Assembly: GCA_003439945.1 (NCBI GenBank)
Contig: QVRM01002806.1
Location: forward strand, 859,001-923,000
Direction of reading: 5' to 3'
Length of the DNA: 64,000 nt
DNA from: Dermanyssus gallinae
Taxonomy: Eukaryota > Arthropoda > Arachnida > Mesostigmata > Dermanyssidae
The notes beneath the pieces were generated by a model. That model saw only the letters and a list, made by a program, of their open reading frames with translations, had not been told where the DNA came from and did no database searches. The position numbers and the translations under genes were made by a program. Each line of letters opens with the position of its first letter. Position 1 is the stretch's first letter. Positions 35,883 to 47,839 of the stretch are shown in pieces.

Positions 35883-36158
35883 TTGCACGAAGGACAATCT
35901 ATGTTCGGATCGTTCTCTCACTCGCCATACGGTCGCACGAAATTGCCGCGCGGTCGTCCACGGAAAAGGGCCGCGCAGCCTAGAAGAGGGAGGCAAGGGA
36001 AAAGCAAATATTGTTATCGGAATTACTTGCTCAGACGAATCGACGACTGGTCACCAACATCCAAGCCCGAAAGCATGTACTTTGTGTTTGTCCGACAGAA
36101 GAAGGCCGTTACAGCGTTAGTCACTTGCTTGGTCGCTGGCAGCATGCAGCCTAATTAA
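35883..36158 (+). other. Possible fossil or real exon with AT-hook-like motif
   Basis: A 91-codon plus frame contains LPRGRPRKRAAQPRRGRQGK (about residues 26-45). Its RGRPRKR is the core of the AT-hook, a short motif that binds the minor groove of AT-rich DNA, here followed by a second basic cluster. A T-rich run precedes the frame (35871-35883), compatible with a splice acceptor. No clear donor, no second hook and no homologue is recognised. Overlapping frames on both strands are also open because the block is GC-rich, so chance is a serious alternative. Confidence 0.25.
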
Positions 36159-36619
36159 TGACTGCATGATTAGCATCAAACGTTATCAAACGCCGCCAAG
36201 CTCATACGCGCGTTAAGGTGGTTTTATGTTCAAGCGAGCTCCATACTGTCTGTTAGCAACGTCAGAAATAGGCCGACGTCCAGGTGCCGCACCACTAGGT
36301 GTCATGAGCCGTAGGAACAACAACATTGCTCAGTGTACCAGGAATACTAGAATATTTGCGCAATGGTAATAGTAATATACTTTTATCATATCGGCGCGTA
36401 TCACATAGTTTATCTTTGATCCGCGTCTTGCGTTGGGTATACTATAAAGTGTCCTGTCGATTGCTGGTTGTCTTTGCAGTTCAGAAAGTATGCCTGTAAT
36501 GACATGTGCCTCTTGCTAGTTCTTATTAGCTCAGTACTAGCTTTCTAATGTGCTCAATTGTGTTAGCATGGTTCAGTAAATGTGATTGATGACATTAGAC
36601 ATGATCCATTCAATATGAC
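36159..36619. other. No recognisable gene
   Basis: Nothing recognised on either strand. Confidence 0.45.
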
Positions 36620-37165
36620 CTAAAAACAGGTTAGGTTTTTACTGCGAAAGCTGCCTGCCAGCTCGTACTGATAGAGCAGGGCATGTAGAGGTATGCCTCT
36701 CTTTTCAAGCGTGTAATTTTTTTTAATTATAACAAGCAGGTAACCCGGAACATTCGTTCGATGGCGCCCAGGGTATATCGGCTCTTGAAAAAGCCGCATT
36801 AGTTGTCCGACAGCGCGGATTTTGCCTCGTTCAGGCATCTCACTAGCACATTCTCGAAGAGCATGCCTATTGTGTTGAGCAGACAAATGGGGGAAAGACG
36901 ATCTTGCTGCTGCGTTTGGCTTCAGTATGAGAGTCAAGTGGGCGCTCCCACTAGTTGGAAAGCGACCATCCTGAAGTAGGCGCGTAAAAAGCCCAGTGAG
37001 AGTTCTTGGATAATTCTGCGCCAGAATTTGTATGACCTCTAGAGGGACCCTGTCGGTCCAGGCGATTTTCTTGTCGCAAAGGGTTCCGCGGCAAGTGCCA
37101 CCTCTTTAGGGGTCGCCTCCCGGATCTGATCAGGATCCATCTCGACGTTTGATATTTGAAGCCAG
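36620..37165 (-). pseudogene. R1-like LINE reverse transcriptase, N-terminal part
   Basis: Minus strand, starting near 37150: DQIREATPKEVALAAEPFAT, then RKSPGPTG (usual RKAPGPDG). Next come VIQILAQNYPRTLTGLFTRL, LQDGRFPTSG and LTLILKPN, matching the start of RT domains of R1/jockey elements (KAPGPDGIPNEV..., NACLxxGxFPxxW, LLPKPG). Frames break after 36930 and the catalytic motifs are absent. It is joined directly to a piece of another LINE at 37170-37320. Confidence 0.6.
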
Positions 37166-37320
37166 ATGATTGATGCGATCACCGCGAGATATGCGACCGA
37201 GACAGCGTCTGGAATGCCTAGGCCTCCTTTTGCCGCAGACAGATGTGTGTGCCTGCAAGCTGCCTCTGGTAGATTTAGATTAAGTAAGGTAGACCGGGAC
37301 TTTAACGTGTGGGCGTTCAA
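37166..37320 (-). pseudogene. RLE-class LINE piece (LSAAKGGLGIPDAV)
   Basis: The minus frame reads LNLNLPEAACRHTHLSAAKG then GLGIPDAVSVAYLAVIAS. This matches the APPARKQVQLPISKGGLGIP region of the LINE at 38.1-39.9 kb. It is a second, shorter copy of that family. It runs without a stop into the R1-like RT segment, so the open frame is a chance fusion of two fossils. Confidence 0.55.
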
Positions 37321-38099
37321 CTATTAATATTTGTTAATTTATTCCCAACGTCGTAGAGCAAATTATTTACCTGTGCTTTCGAGAAGCAGTACCTTAAAAT
37401 AAACAAGTCTTTATGTGGAGACTTACGTGACTTAAAGACGAATTTAACTTCTCCAGCCAACCAAATATCTGAACTTTTTCCCGTCATCAAGAGGTGGCAC
37501 GTTTAGCAGGGAGAGACTGATCTCATTTGTCCTGATACATTCTGGAAGAGGGTCGGTTGACAGGCTCACTGAAGAGTCGGATATTGATAGTCCTGACATG
37601 AAGAGTTCGCATTTTTGCAGGTTAAGGCATAATCCGCTCCTCGTTGCAAAATCCAGTTCGAATATCGCGAGCTATCGTTAAAGGGTCGGCAGCTAACACG
37701 CGATCATCTAAGTGCCATACATTAAGTGGGTACTCGAGAGAGTTTATCAACTCTTTAATAAGAGGACAAAAACGTGGGCGACTAAACCTAGTGGGTCTCC
37801 TTGCTAAAGGCGCGCTTCCGAAAGGATAACGTGGTCCATCAGCAGCAGCTAAAATGGAAGTCTGTATACTCGCATAATGTAATGATACAGGTCAGACACA
37901 TGCAAGCATGCAAGACAAAAGCCCTTAGAAGATGGTCGCTTGAACACTGTTCTGCAGGCAAAAGCATTTTGAAATTCTAGTTTGACCATGACTAGGCTCG
38001 CGCGGCATGGATCGCCACTCTTGTACTGCTTCTAGTAGTAGAGCCAAAAGAGACCACTAGCATTTATTAAGAATACAGGTGGAGCGTCAATTGTCTCCT
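37321..38099. other. No recognisable gene
   Basis: May include the 3' untranslated part of the LINE that ends at 38122; no motif seen. Confidence 0.35.
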
Positions 38100-39910
38100 G
38101 AGAACGTGTGCACTGGGAATATTACTCTAGCTCGTATAAAGTGGGTTGGGACCACTTCAGCAGAGTGCCGCGGACGGACGCCGCGTTCCCGCGTTGGACG
38201 TCGAGTTCGAGGCGCTGTTTCAAGAAAGCCGCAGATCTCTTGTCTCCGGTTGCGAGGTTTAGCTGCTCGCCGACTCTGTGGAGGAGTTTGCAGGTGAGGT
38301 TGCCTGGGCCGCCCAAGGTCTCAAACGCTAGCGGTTGAAATTCATGTGGGTACCCTATTAAAGCATATTTTGCGAGCTTCCTTGTCTCGGCTAGATTACC
38401 AGCGTAACCTGCTGAGGCCGCCCCGCCACCAATCATTGAAGGTGCTAATGAGTCGGTAACTGTGGCGTCCCAGACAAGCACCCTGCCCCGGCTGAAGGGG
38501 GTTAGATTCATCCCGTCCGGGCGTTTGCCGTCGTCGGCGGAAAGACCCTGCGGCTCTAGAATACAGGGAAATCCGCCAGATCGGAGCGCTCGGCTAAAAG
38601 TGTCGTTAATACTGGCATGTCTGGCACGCCGTTCTGCACTCATGACGCACGACAACCCATGATGGGCTAACTTGTCAACAGGTTGACCACAGCTGCATCA
38701 GTGAGGAGTTACAAGATCACAGCCGAGCCAAAGTCCTGCCCCGATTCGGGTAGTTTCGTCGTCCAAAAGGGTGTCCAGTGGGGCGCTTGGAAGCGCATGC
38801 AGCCAGGCCCCGGATCCCTTAGCGGCGACCACCCAAAGACGAGCTTTTTCGGCGTCGTCAATGGCGTCCGCGAGTAAGCCGCAATATACTTTTTCGTGCA
38901 ACAACGCGCTCCAGTCGTGTTGGCTGTGAGGATTATCAAAGGGCACCACTGAAAATTGTCTTTAACTCCTCTTGAAGGCGTCTTGTGAGGTCATTGTACT
39001 GAACAGCGCCGGCTTCGTCTAGAAGTGCAATGACCTTGTTCTCAGATCGAAGAAGAGAGGAGACTATAGCTGGGCCAGCCGAGATAAGTGGATCCGGGAT
39101 CCCCAGGCCTCCCTTGGAAATCGGTAGTTGCACCTGCTTTCGAGCGGGGGGTGCCAGCGCAAGATTAAGGAGGGACTCGAGGGTGTTCAGCGTTAACTCG
39201 TTAAATGGACGAAGGTCGTCCAATCGCCCTGTAAGATAAGGTCCTCGAAGAAGGTGGTTGACCCTAGTGGCTGAGAACGACGAGCGAAGTAAAAAGAGAG
39301 CGCGATGAGCGCCGAGCCAAAAGAGTGTTCACATATTACTTTGCCAATACTTGAGCTACTTTTCCAGCAAGTAATCTCCGCTGATATCATATGGAGTGTA
39401 GATGAGCATACGGTAGGACGGGTTGTACTATTCTTCTTTTTCAAAGCAAATAAATTCGCTCTAAAAATAATAAGCAAGCCGGGATCCGTCGGCTTGCCTG
39501 CATTAGCAGCTGCATCGGCAGAGCCTCTGCTCTTTCACCCATTGCCCGAGAAAGTAAATCTTGAACAAGCCATGGCATGATCAAGTCAAGGCCCACAGCG
39601 GAGCTTCTGAGAAAGCTTTCTACTGCGCGGTATATATCGTTTTTGGACACACGAATCACTATCGATAGGAGACACTTTAGCAGGGGAATCAGTCAGCCGT
39701 CGGTGTGCCGAGGTGTTTGTCGCGTAGAGTCTCCACATGGTCAGACTCGACATTAAACGTGTCATTTATAAGCCTTAAAGCGCTTGGTATATCATCAACG
39801 GGTAATTTTGCAATCACTCTCCTCTTTAAGTCTTCCTCGGAAATGCTAATTTTTTAGCGTTTCTGCTAACCGACTTGCCTAGCCAATCTTTAATGTCTAA
39901 GAGCACTCTC
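38100..39910 (-). pseudogene. LINE with CCHC knuckle and restriction-like endonuclease motif; RT core deleted
   Basis: Minus-strand order: ISEEDLKRRVIAKL, IPSALRLINDTF (39870-39760, pre-RT region); AVGLDLIMPWLVQDLLS (about 39600-39550) and RANLFALKKKNSTTRP (39470-39420), the first RT motifs; TRVNHLLRGPYLTGRLDDLR, KGGLGIPDPLISAG (39270-39060), the post-RT region; WLHALPSAPLDTLLDDE (38790-38740); then CSCGQPVDKLAHHGLSC and DDGKRPDGM...VLVWDATVTDSLAPS. The knuckle fits CX1CX8HX4C and the following PD-X15-D resembles the endonuclease core of R2-group LINEs, which cut the target site. The palm with motifs A to C is missing near 39300-39340. A TGA lies just before the knuckle (about 38699). Several shifts; inactive. 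Confidence 0.7.
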
Positions 39911-40278
39911 AAAGTCCCCGACTTTGAGCGATGATGTTTGCCAATGATCGCGAGTCACTCTTGACGTTTGGAAGGCGAAGTACGACGGTAGCAAGGATAA
40001 CCATGCCAAATTATGATTTTTACTTAAAACATTCCAGCAGAATCCTTTTAGCTGTATTGGGTATAATACGTATCATCTTTACGTGCTTAACAAAAAACTG
40101 TATGCGAGATGTCATCTGTGTCGAATGTAGTAGACGTGTGGGTTCTGTTGCAGGCTCCCTCTGGGTTCCCGATCCTGAATGCATAGGATTCGTAGATTTA
40201 TGTGGTTCAGTAAGTCCCTTGCGATAAACATATTTCTATATATTAGACACACGGATGTAAATATAGTTGTAGAAGAAG
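39911..40278. other. No recognisable gene
   Basis: A 98-codon plus frame at 39931-40227 has no recognisable domain. Confidence 0.4.
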
Positions 40279-40760
40279 TCAAAGGAACTTCCGAAAATGT
40301 GCAATGAGAAATCTGATATTATGAGCGGCTTCTGAGTTTTTTGCCAGCGGCAGTAAGACTAACAGGGGCTGTAGAACTTCTGTTGCAATGTTAATAGCTT
40401 CTGCCAAATCCAGGATAACAGCTTTCAATGTATTTGCTTGTGGGTAGACTTGGGAACAAGTACTCGGCAACGACGAACGCGTCGACAGTTATAATTCCTT
40501 ACATACCGACTTGAATTCTTCGCAGCTTTGCAAGAAGAAACCGCAGGCTTCAAGAGAATCAACTGCGGCCCCCGTCGTCGGCTTTTGAAAATATACCTCT
40601 GACAAATAATGCGTAACCTGGTATCGCGGCTTCCGTGACTACAGCAGCCTGAGGGGCATCTTCGGGATCTTCAACTTGTCTCCAATGATGAGTGACTGTA
40701 AAACAAACATCGGGGATTATATGTATATCGGTCTCCTCGGCACTCCATGGCGTCAACGGG
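40279..40760 (-). pseudogene. Possible LINE endonuclease fragment
   Basis: Minus frames contain APQAAVVTEAAIPGYALFVR and, further on, QANTLKAVILDLAEAINIAT. The pattern of AA-(I/V)V and later VILD-NIA strands is like the start of R1-type endonuclease domains, but no GDFN or SDH motif follows. Low certainty. Confidence 0.25.
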
Positions 40761-41358
40761 GCGTTACTGATCCAGTAGCCCGTGGCTGCGATAGACTGGC
40801 GTAGCCGTTATAAAACCAACTGGCAAAATCATCTTGTTGAGGTGCGATTAGAAACAGACACAGCGGCTGGCGGCTGGTCGAAACCATTATGGCAATAGCT
40901 CAAGAGTCCTTTCGTTGCAGAAGTTGTAGCGCGTCGTCAATCAGACGTTTGCGCCGGACGGCGGAGGACGTCACGTGACCAACGCGGATGCGCTTTAAAT
41001 CTGAAGTTAATGTAAAACCGATCAATTAGCGACACATTGAATCTGAGGTCTGTGGTGTCACAAGACGGCGTCAAAGCATAGTTACATCGCACTACGACAA
41101 CTCCTGCGGATGGTCATGAGTACAAAGAAGCGGAAGTTGAACGACTTACCTGAGGCCCCATTCAGCAGCGACTCAGCTGACTGGTAGAACACAGAAAGCA
41201 TGACTTCAACAGCAGTCTTAATCGCAACAACATCTTAATCGCAATACTTGCAAGAACAATAGCTGCAAGTTAAGAATATTATATCTTGAGAAACGCCTAG
41301 ATTAGTATTCCTACGCTGACAGATACCCCTTTGTGCTTAAAAATTGAAAATTTCTTAG
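40761..41358. other. No recognisable gene
   Basis: Could be degraded upstream RT of the next LINE; no motif seen. Confidence 0.35.
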
Positions 41359-42440
41359 ATGCTACATAATATACGACATGAGCAACTGGTAATAATAGAC
41401 GATGGGGTTGCTGAGCACGCGCCCATCACTCAGACCACAGGTGTTGCTCAGGGAGATAACCTGAGTCCTCTGTTGTTCTCAATGTTGGTAAGCGATTTCC
41501 CGGCGGAAATACATAGTCGGCATTCACAAGTGGAAACGCTTATGTATGCCGATGATTTAGTATTGTTCTCCCGAAGTCGCTTTCACTTGCAGCAGTCGCT
41601 TGTAACTCTACAGGGCTATGTAAACCGGAACAAATTGGAGATCAATGCGAGCAAGACAAAAGCGATGAAATTCCGACGAGGAGGAAGACTGGCCAAAAGC
41701 GATGAGCTCCGACTGAATTCTGAAATAGTCGAAATCGTTCCATACTTTTCCTACCTGGGGGTCGTGTTTTCTTCACGTGGCACAAGCTTCTCCAGGCATG
41801 TTGAAGAAAGAGTCCGAAAAGGCCTACAATCTTTTTACACTGTCAAGGGCCCATGCAGACTGTCGATGGAGGTTGCTGTTAAGCTGTTTAACCTGAAGAT
41901 TGCACCCACAGCATCTTACGGTGTTCAGGTGATCTGGCCGCGAGATCGAACCTAAGGGCGTTTGATCAACTCAAAGCCAGTTTTCTAAAGAAAGCGTTGA
42001 ACGCCCACCGCACTAGCCTGAATAGGTTAGTGTACTTATTGGCATCGTCGCCGTTATTCGTTGAGGACTTACAGAGGATGTACAACCTGCCGACGGTTTT
42101 TAGAGAGCACGTCTTAGACTGGGAGAATAAAATGGCCGACATTGACCCGCTGTTTTATGAAACGAGAGCAATGACGTCGGATTTGTGGAGAGCCTGCAGT
42201 TATGAGAACCGGCATCTAATCACCAGATTTGCCGTCCACGGCTTCCATCTGAAGATCTGTGCGCGCAAGAAGTTTCATGAAATCTCGGCGGAGTGTATGT
42301 GTAAACTTTGTGGCTGCCCGTGTGATCTATATCACTTTCAGCGTTTAAAAGAGCAATTCCGCTGTCTCAACTCTGACAATGCGATGTCTATGATGTATAT
42401 TCGTAAACCAATCATTGGTTAATAAAACTACTACTATATA
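41359..42440 (+). pseudogene. LINE ORF2 C-terminal part: RT palm, thumb and zinc-like end
   Basis: Frame 41359-41955 holds TTGVAQGDNLSPLLF (RT motif B, about residues 25-40), ETLMYADDLVLFS (motif C with both catalytic Asp, about residues 58-70), NRNKLEINASKTKAMKF (motif D) and PYFSYLGVVFSSRG. One frameshift at about 41955 joins it to 41997-42422. That second frame continues as FLKKALNAHRTSLNRLVYLL, and ends with FHLKICARKKFHEIS and CMCKLCGCPCDLYH, a zinc-binding-like C-terminus. TAATAAAACTACTACTAT after the stop looks like a LINE 3' tail. 5' truncated before motif B. It is the best-preserved copy of a family whose ends recur at 47840 and 48920. Confidence 0.75.
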
Positions 42441-43749
42441 AAATACGGCACACAATATGTGGCACGTATTAGTGTTACGCTAATCTACTAATTAATCAAT
42501 TTTACGGCATCGAATATCATATAGTTTCTGATGCCCATTTGTGGCATTTTGTGTAAAAAATCACTTTTGTATTTAAAACAAGTCGCGGAAGCGTTATCGC
42601 AATAAAATATGAACTGAGTCGACAAGCTACTTACTCCCGATTAAGCACTGACGTCTTATCGTCTCTAAACGTATTTTGCGATATGTCACTGGAACTACCC
42701 CATAAGCGAATGAGCGTTTGCCAGGTGCTCGCTAGAGGTTTTAAAATAACGAACGTACTAATTAATGATCATATGTTCAAGGTTCAACGTTTTTTTAAAT
42801 ATAATTGCATATAGCATACTAACTTGTATTTAAAGTCTCGTTGAATACAAACCTCGGTATGCGTCATTTTCAAGCCCCGCCATGAATTCAGCTATGTTTG
42901 AGCTTCTTTCGTTGGCTTAAGCGTGACTGGGTCGGCTGGCATAGCTACTAACCGTGTAATATATAGACTATTACTTGACCTTATTGCGAAATCAAAAATG
43001 GACTCGCTTATCAATGCGTTAGCTCCTTCATCTGTCAGTTGTGCTATAGAGAATAGGCTTCCTTACCGGAATCAAGCAAAACATAGTTGTAAGCTCAATA
43101 GGGTAGTTTAGGCTGTTTTGCTTTAACTGTTTGATTGTTATGATAGATGGGCGGTCATGCTCCGTGTAAATCAGCAAATTGACTTTATCACAATTATTTC
43201 AGTCATATGAACTTTGCATATACATTGCTCTCTATACAGTTGTCAGCTGTTCTTGGCATGTCATTCGAGAGGAACAATGCTGCGATCTATTCGTAAGGCT
43301 TAGACAGAGAGATGCATGATGCTTTCAACACGCTTGAGAGCACAGTCGACAGATTTGTTTGCTTTGTACTCCTCGTGGTTTCTATTCGGATTCGAACAGA
43401 CCAGGTGATGGCAGCAGCCATGAATTATGTATTTCGTACACACGTCGGAGGGTTAATCAGCGTGTGAACTCGACTGTCTTAGCACTAGTCTCTTAGGCGA
43501 CGATCTAAATGCAGCTATAAGAAAACTACGAAGGCATGTTGTTATTCCTTCACTAACGAGTGTTTGGTTTATACGTTGAATAGTGTTATTGCGAATATTA
43601 AAAATGTTTTTCATAGCGATGGAATTAGCTAAGATGTTTATGTATATTTTATTTATATGTGGTACAGGTCGCACGACTTATCGCGAAGTCTACAATGAAT
43701 CAAAGGCCCACTGTGTAAAACTTCTGATGAATATTGCTTGCATGTACAC
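42441..43749. other. No recognisable gene
   Basis: Short frames only; nothing recognised. Confidence 0.45.
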
Positions 43750-44040
43750 CATGTTCGCTTTTCTATGAACGTCTCGGCTGGCATGGTGAGCCACAAACGC
43801 GGCCTTTCCGAACCGATGGATGAGTCGGGCGAATCCATCGCTTGGCCGGCACGATCTCCCGACCTTTTAAGCCTCGAATTTATCTTCTTTTGAGGCTACC
43901 TGAAGAATCCCGTTTACGCAACCATTTGGACTTCTCCCGTGTTACTCTAGCACCAAAGCAAGAGTGCCTTTGACGTTTTGCCCAAGGGTACACTGTCCAA
44001 CGAATCTTGACAGAATCCGGCTTGAGAAAATCCGGATATC
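43750..44040 (+). pseudogene. Mariner-superfamily transposase remnant (LDFFLWGY family)
   Basis: The plus strand reads GESIAWPARSPDLLSLEFIF, a stop, then GYLKNPVYAT. Intact relatives have GPIAWPARSPDLTPLDFFLW and GYLKxxVYAT; here the third acidic residue is Glu (LEF) in place of Asp. It is followed by a degraded C-terminus to about 44040. Same family as 17875-18060. The N-terminal half is not detectable. Confidence 0.65.
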
Positions 44041-44450
44041 GCATATTTTTGTCAACCAGAAGGACGCTGACAATAGTGGAAGGTCGTTTTTCTAGAAAAA
44101 TCTACATTTTGCACTATGCATATAAAATATCTAGAATAGAAATGTACATAACAGCATTCGCCCTGATGTCTATCATGCACCAGCCGTGATCATTTTAGCT
44201 GAGCAGACCCACCTACTAAAACACCAACACCAGTCGGAATCGTAGTTTATTCACACTCATTCACCGGGGAAAGTTTTATAATATAGCGGTTGCACAAGCA
44301 GCTTGCCATTTTCAGCAGCCCTTCAGTTACGTGGCTAATTACACTCTAGCTCAATTAACCGAAGCGTTTGAGCGACCAATGGAATATCGCAAATGCTAAA
44401 AGTAAAGGCCACACAGACGTTGAACGGATTTAATAAATAATAATCTTGTT

Positions 44451-44614
44451 CGGGCTGACCCTCAGCTAACATTTAACGTCCACGGGTTTGCTTTCGCGTT
44501 GATTCGTAAGACGTATAAATGAATTCAAATGTGCAACGGTGGGGATTGAACTTGTGCACCTCTGTGTCTTTGCCAGCCTCCGAGCGCACACGAATAAAGC
44601 ACACCACCGGGCTG
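44451..44614 (-). mobile_element. tRNA-derived SINE family 1, near-complete copy
   Basis: Minus strand: head CAGCCCGGTGGTGTGCTTTA, then GACACAGAGGTGCACAAG, TTCAATCCCCACCGTTGCAC (box B region), TTTATACGTCTTACGAATCA, and tail GTTAGCTGAGGGTCAGCCCG. Blocks follow the order in the copies at 15437 and 53832. AATAAAT occurs on both sides but is too simple to call a target duplication. Confidence 0.7.
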
Positions 44615-47600
44615 AACAATAAATCATATTCTAACGAGTCTTATCTACTAGTTTGGTTTGCTGCAGTCGCTTGGATGCGTCATAACACTGTCGGGCTAAT
44701 TTTAACATAACGTGGCCTAGATTGACGTAGGACCCCAGTATACGCAAACATGGTATTGCACTTAACGCGATGCTTATCTGGGAGGCAACGGAAAAATTAC
44801 GCTACCAATGAATGTAACAGAATTATTAGGAATTTAAGAATGCGTTAGCAAATACTTGTGCTTACTATGTTTCTCTAAAGACTTGTATTGCCGCTACAAA
44901 CGGCGCCATTGTGCAATAACGATGAAACGTACATATTACGAAAAAGCAAACCCCAGAGGAGATCCCCGTACTTTGCTGTGCTGCCATTGCCGAAGAGTTA
45001 TAAGTGTCAATGCGTATGTTCTCGTGCCATCGATAAAAAACAAACGTTGGGTTTGAGGTTGGACCTGCTTGTGCAACTCCATCATTTATCCTGTGCTAAT
45101 AATAGGAATAATAATACTACTAATATCAATAAATGCATTTCAAGTGCCCAAAGTAACATAGTTTTCCGAACAGGAAAAAAACAGCCCCGATGAACTGAAA
45201 AATGTCTGCACCTTGTGGCTGATTAAGGGGCATCTTAAAGCTAGTTCTTCTGCTCGTGGATCCCACGGAATCTGTCTAGAGAGAGGCCTGTACGTCTGCT
45301 GTGGTTGCCCCGCGGCTTGTCCGGGCAATGCCGAGCGCCATGGGTGTCTGTGGTTTGTTGAGAAGGTGGCATGTTCTAGCCTGGGTAGCCGAGTGCTTCC
45401 GTAGAGACACGGCATATAGCATGATGCTATCAGAAGTGCTAGGAGGCGGCTCCGAGAATTGGTTGCTCCGCTAGTATACACGAGGATTTTTCCGCAGTTC
45501 TGCTGCTGCCTTGGCAGCTTTGCTGCATGGCGCAGTTTTTACTGGGTGTCCCCGCTTCGCGTTTTAAAGAATGCAGTGTTGAACAGCTAGTAGAACAGCG
45601 ACCATGTTCCATTCATTTTTGCGTTCTCGGTCAGTAGCATGATCAGGGTCGTATGACGGTGGTTATAAGAATCGTAGACTCACCTCAACTCACAAAAAAC
45701 CCGCAAGATCAGTCGCAAAGGCCAGCTGTTGATTGCACAATGGAGAACGCAGAGTTGTGTGATATGTTAGTTTTGTATATAAGTTTGTCTTATAGATAGA
45801 CCTCAAAGTGACAAAAAAACACTGACGACCGAAATTGAGAGGAGCTTGACAGTGGACTAAGCATTGAGAGGACCTTGACAGTGGACATAAATTCAGTTTT
45901 CACTGCAAACGTGTCCCGCACGGGTAATCTTGCGTCACGGGGACAGTCACTGGTGTTCAAGATAGAGAAAATCGTTTTCCCCGTATACAACTTCTAAAAA
46001 CCAAAAACCCAATTTTTAAAATATTCGTAACACTCTTGTTTATACTATAATAATGTTTTACTTTAATTCGCTCAGAGTATATTGCAAATGTCTTATATGT
46101 ATACATACCGCAAAGGGTCAGTGACCGAGCTGCCGTAAGGACTGTTGCATAAACCCTATATATCGCGCGGCTTGCAAACGTCTCCAAGTTAGTGGGACAG
46201 CTACTACGGTGGTGATAATCGGGGATATTTGTAGTTTGAGCTATGCGTGGCTTAGACAGATAAAGAGAATGTTTTGAGTACAAAGAAGTCAAGCAAGCAG
46301 CAACAAGCAAACACAACAAATGATATAGTTGTGAAGCAAAATATATTGTTGTGGAACCGTTTTTATTTCAAAACGACTTGGAAACCAAATAGTCGTACGA
46401 GTGCGTCTCCCTCACATAGTTAGAACGTATCTACTTCACGACGCACAGGGCAAGTGAGATGCTCATCGTGCAACTGGAAGTCTGCTTTTGTCTCAAATGC
46501 GTCTTTGGTTTGTGCTCGCAATTGTTGGTGCCCGGCTTCGTGATACACCGAGCGTAAACACTACTCGTACAAATAGGATAAACGTACAAATAGACGAAAT
46601 CAAGCTTGGACGTGATTTCATGTTTTTATAGTTACAGTTTGCAATTGAAAGTCAACAATCTCGACGCTACGCGATGCAAAGCAGAATCAAGCCACGATGT
46701 CAGTCACCTCCCTTCGTCGGCGACCGACCCGTTTACGAATTTCTTCCATTTATTTCTCACTGTTATCTGTGCTTTGTCAGCATTCCTTCGCGTTCTCGCT
46801 AGCCCTCTCTTTCTCTTCATCCTCTATGTCCGTCCCTCTGTTTTGATTTCTGTTATTCGAATCACAGCCTTCATTCTCTTTGAGAACCAACATCCAAACG
46901 AGTTTGCAAGTTTCATTGCGCAGAAAATTGTCTCACATGCGTCATAAAATGCTAATGCAAAATGTCCAGTTAGAAGGTTGCGCCGGGCACATATCTGTAT
47001 ACGGTTACGATAGTAAAAAAATAAGTTCACACGTTTGTATGTTTGACGAACGCATTGTCAAACACGCCTTTACGATAAAACGAGGATACAAGGAGCCGCA
47101 AGAAAGGGTCCTGGCAGAGACTCTAGACTTTGCAAACGATAGGTTGAGAACTTTGCGTTGCGGTACTACTGTTCAGCGGTACTAGTCGTCATTCATAGAC
47201 ACATGTTAAACTTGAAGTTCGAAAATAACATTGGCAACACTGACTAAATAATATAGGTTACTACGCCTGGGTATTATGCTTATCTTAATTCTCTCGTGGA
47301 TAGCTTTGGGCCGAGACAAAGGTTAGAGTGTTTTAGTGTATAACTATCTCATTCTATCAGAAGGTAGTGCTAAAATAAGCGCAACCATGTTGAAGTTTTA
47401 CATTGATGAAAGAATGATGTCATCTAGTCTCGGTAGGTTACTACGGGCATTTGTGCAGTAATCTTGTGTGGCAATATCTTGGCAAAATTAAGTCTATACA
47501 ATGGCGGTCAATTTGCGCGTCAATTCCGCTTCCATGCGCATAGAAACCGATACGCAAACCCTAGGTACAAACCATGATTTGATTAAATAAAATTTAGTAT

Positions 47601-47835
47601 ATATAGTTACACCCAGAGGAAACACAATGACTCGCTGACGTAAAAAAAACTTCAAAAAAAAAAAAAAATGATTCAATAAGACAAGCAACAACTATGTGAC
47701 ATTATTTAGCACGTGAGCAATAAATAGATAATTCATTTTACGCGCCTATACGGTTGTGATATCATACCACCTCCGAGGGAGAATACCTGTGTTTACCGAA
47801 CATTTACAAAAAAGGGGTCACCAAATCAGTCAAAT
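44615..47835. other. No recognisable gene
   Basis: Several frames of 60-120 codons (44888-45193, 45140-45481 minus, 46606-46947, 46880-47185) have no domain I recognise. A diverged 30-bp tandem duplication (GAGAGGAGCTTGACAGTGGAC / GAGAGGACCTTGACAGTGGAC) lies at about 45837-45888. A T/A homopolymer lies at 47654-47668. Confidence 0.4.
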
Positions 47836-47839
47836 TCAA

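Noticed and set aside
44888..45193. 101-codon plus frame with several Cys residues as a zinc-finger gene
   Set aside because: Cys spacing fits no known finger, and an overlapping frame is equally open.
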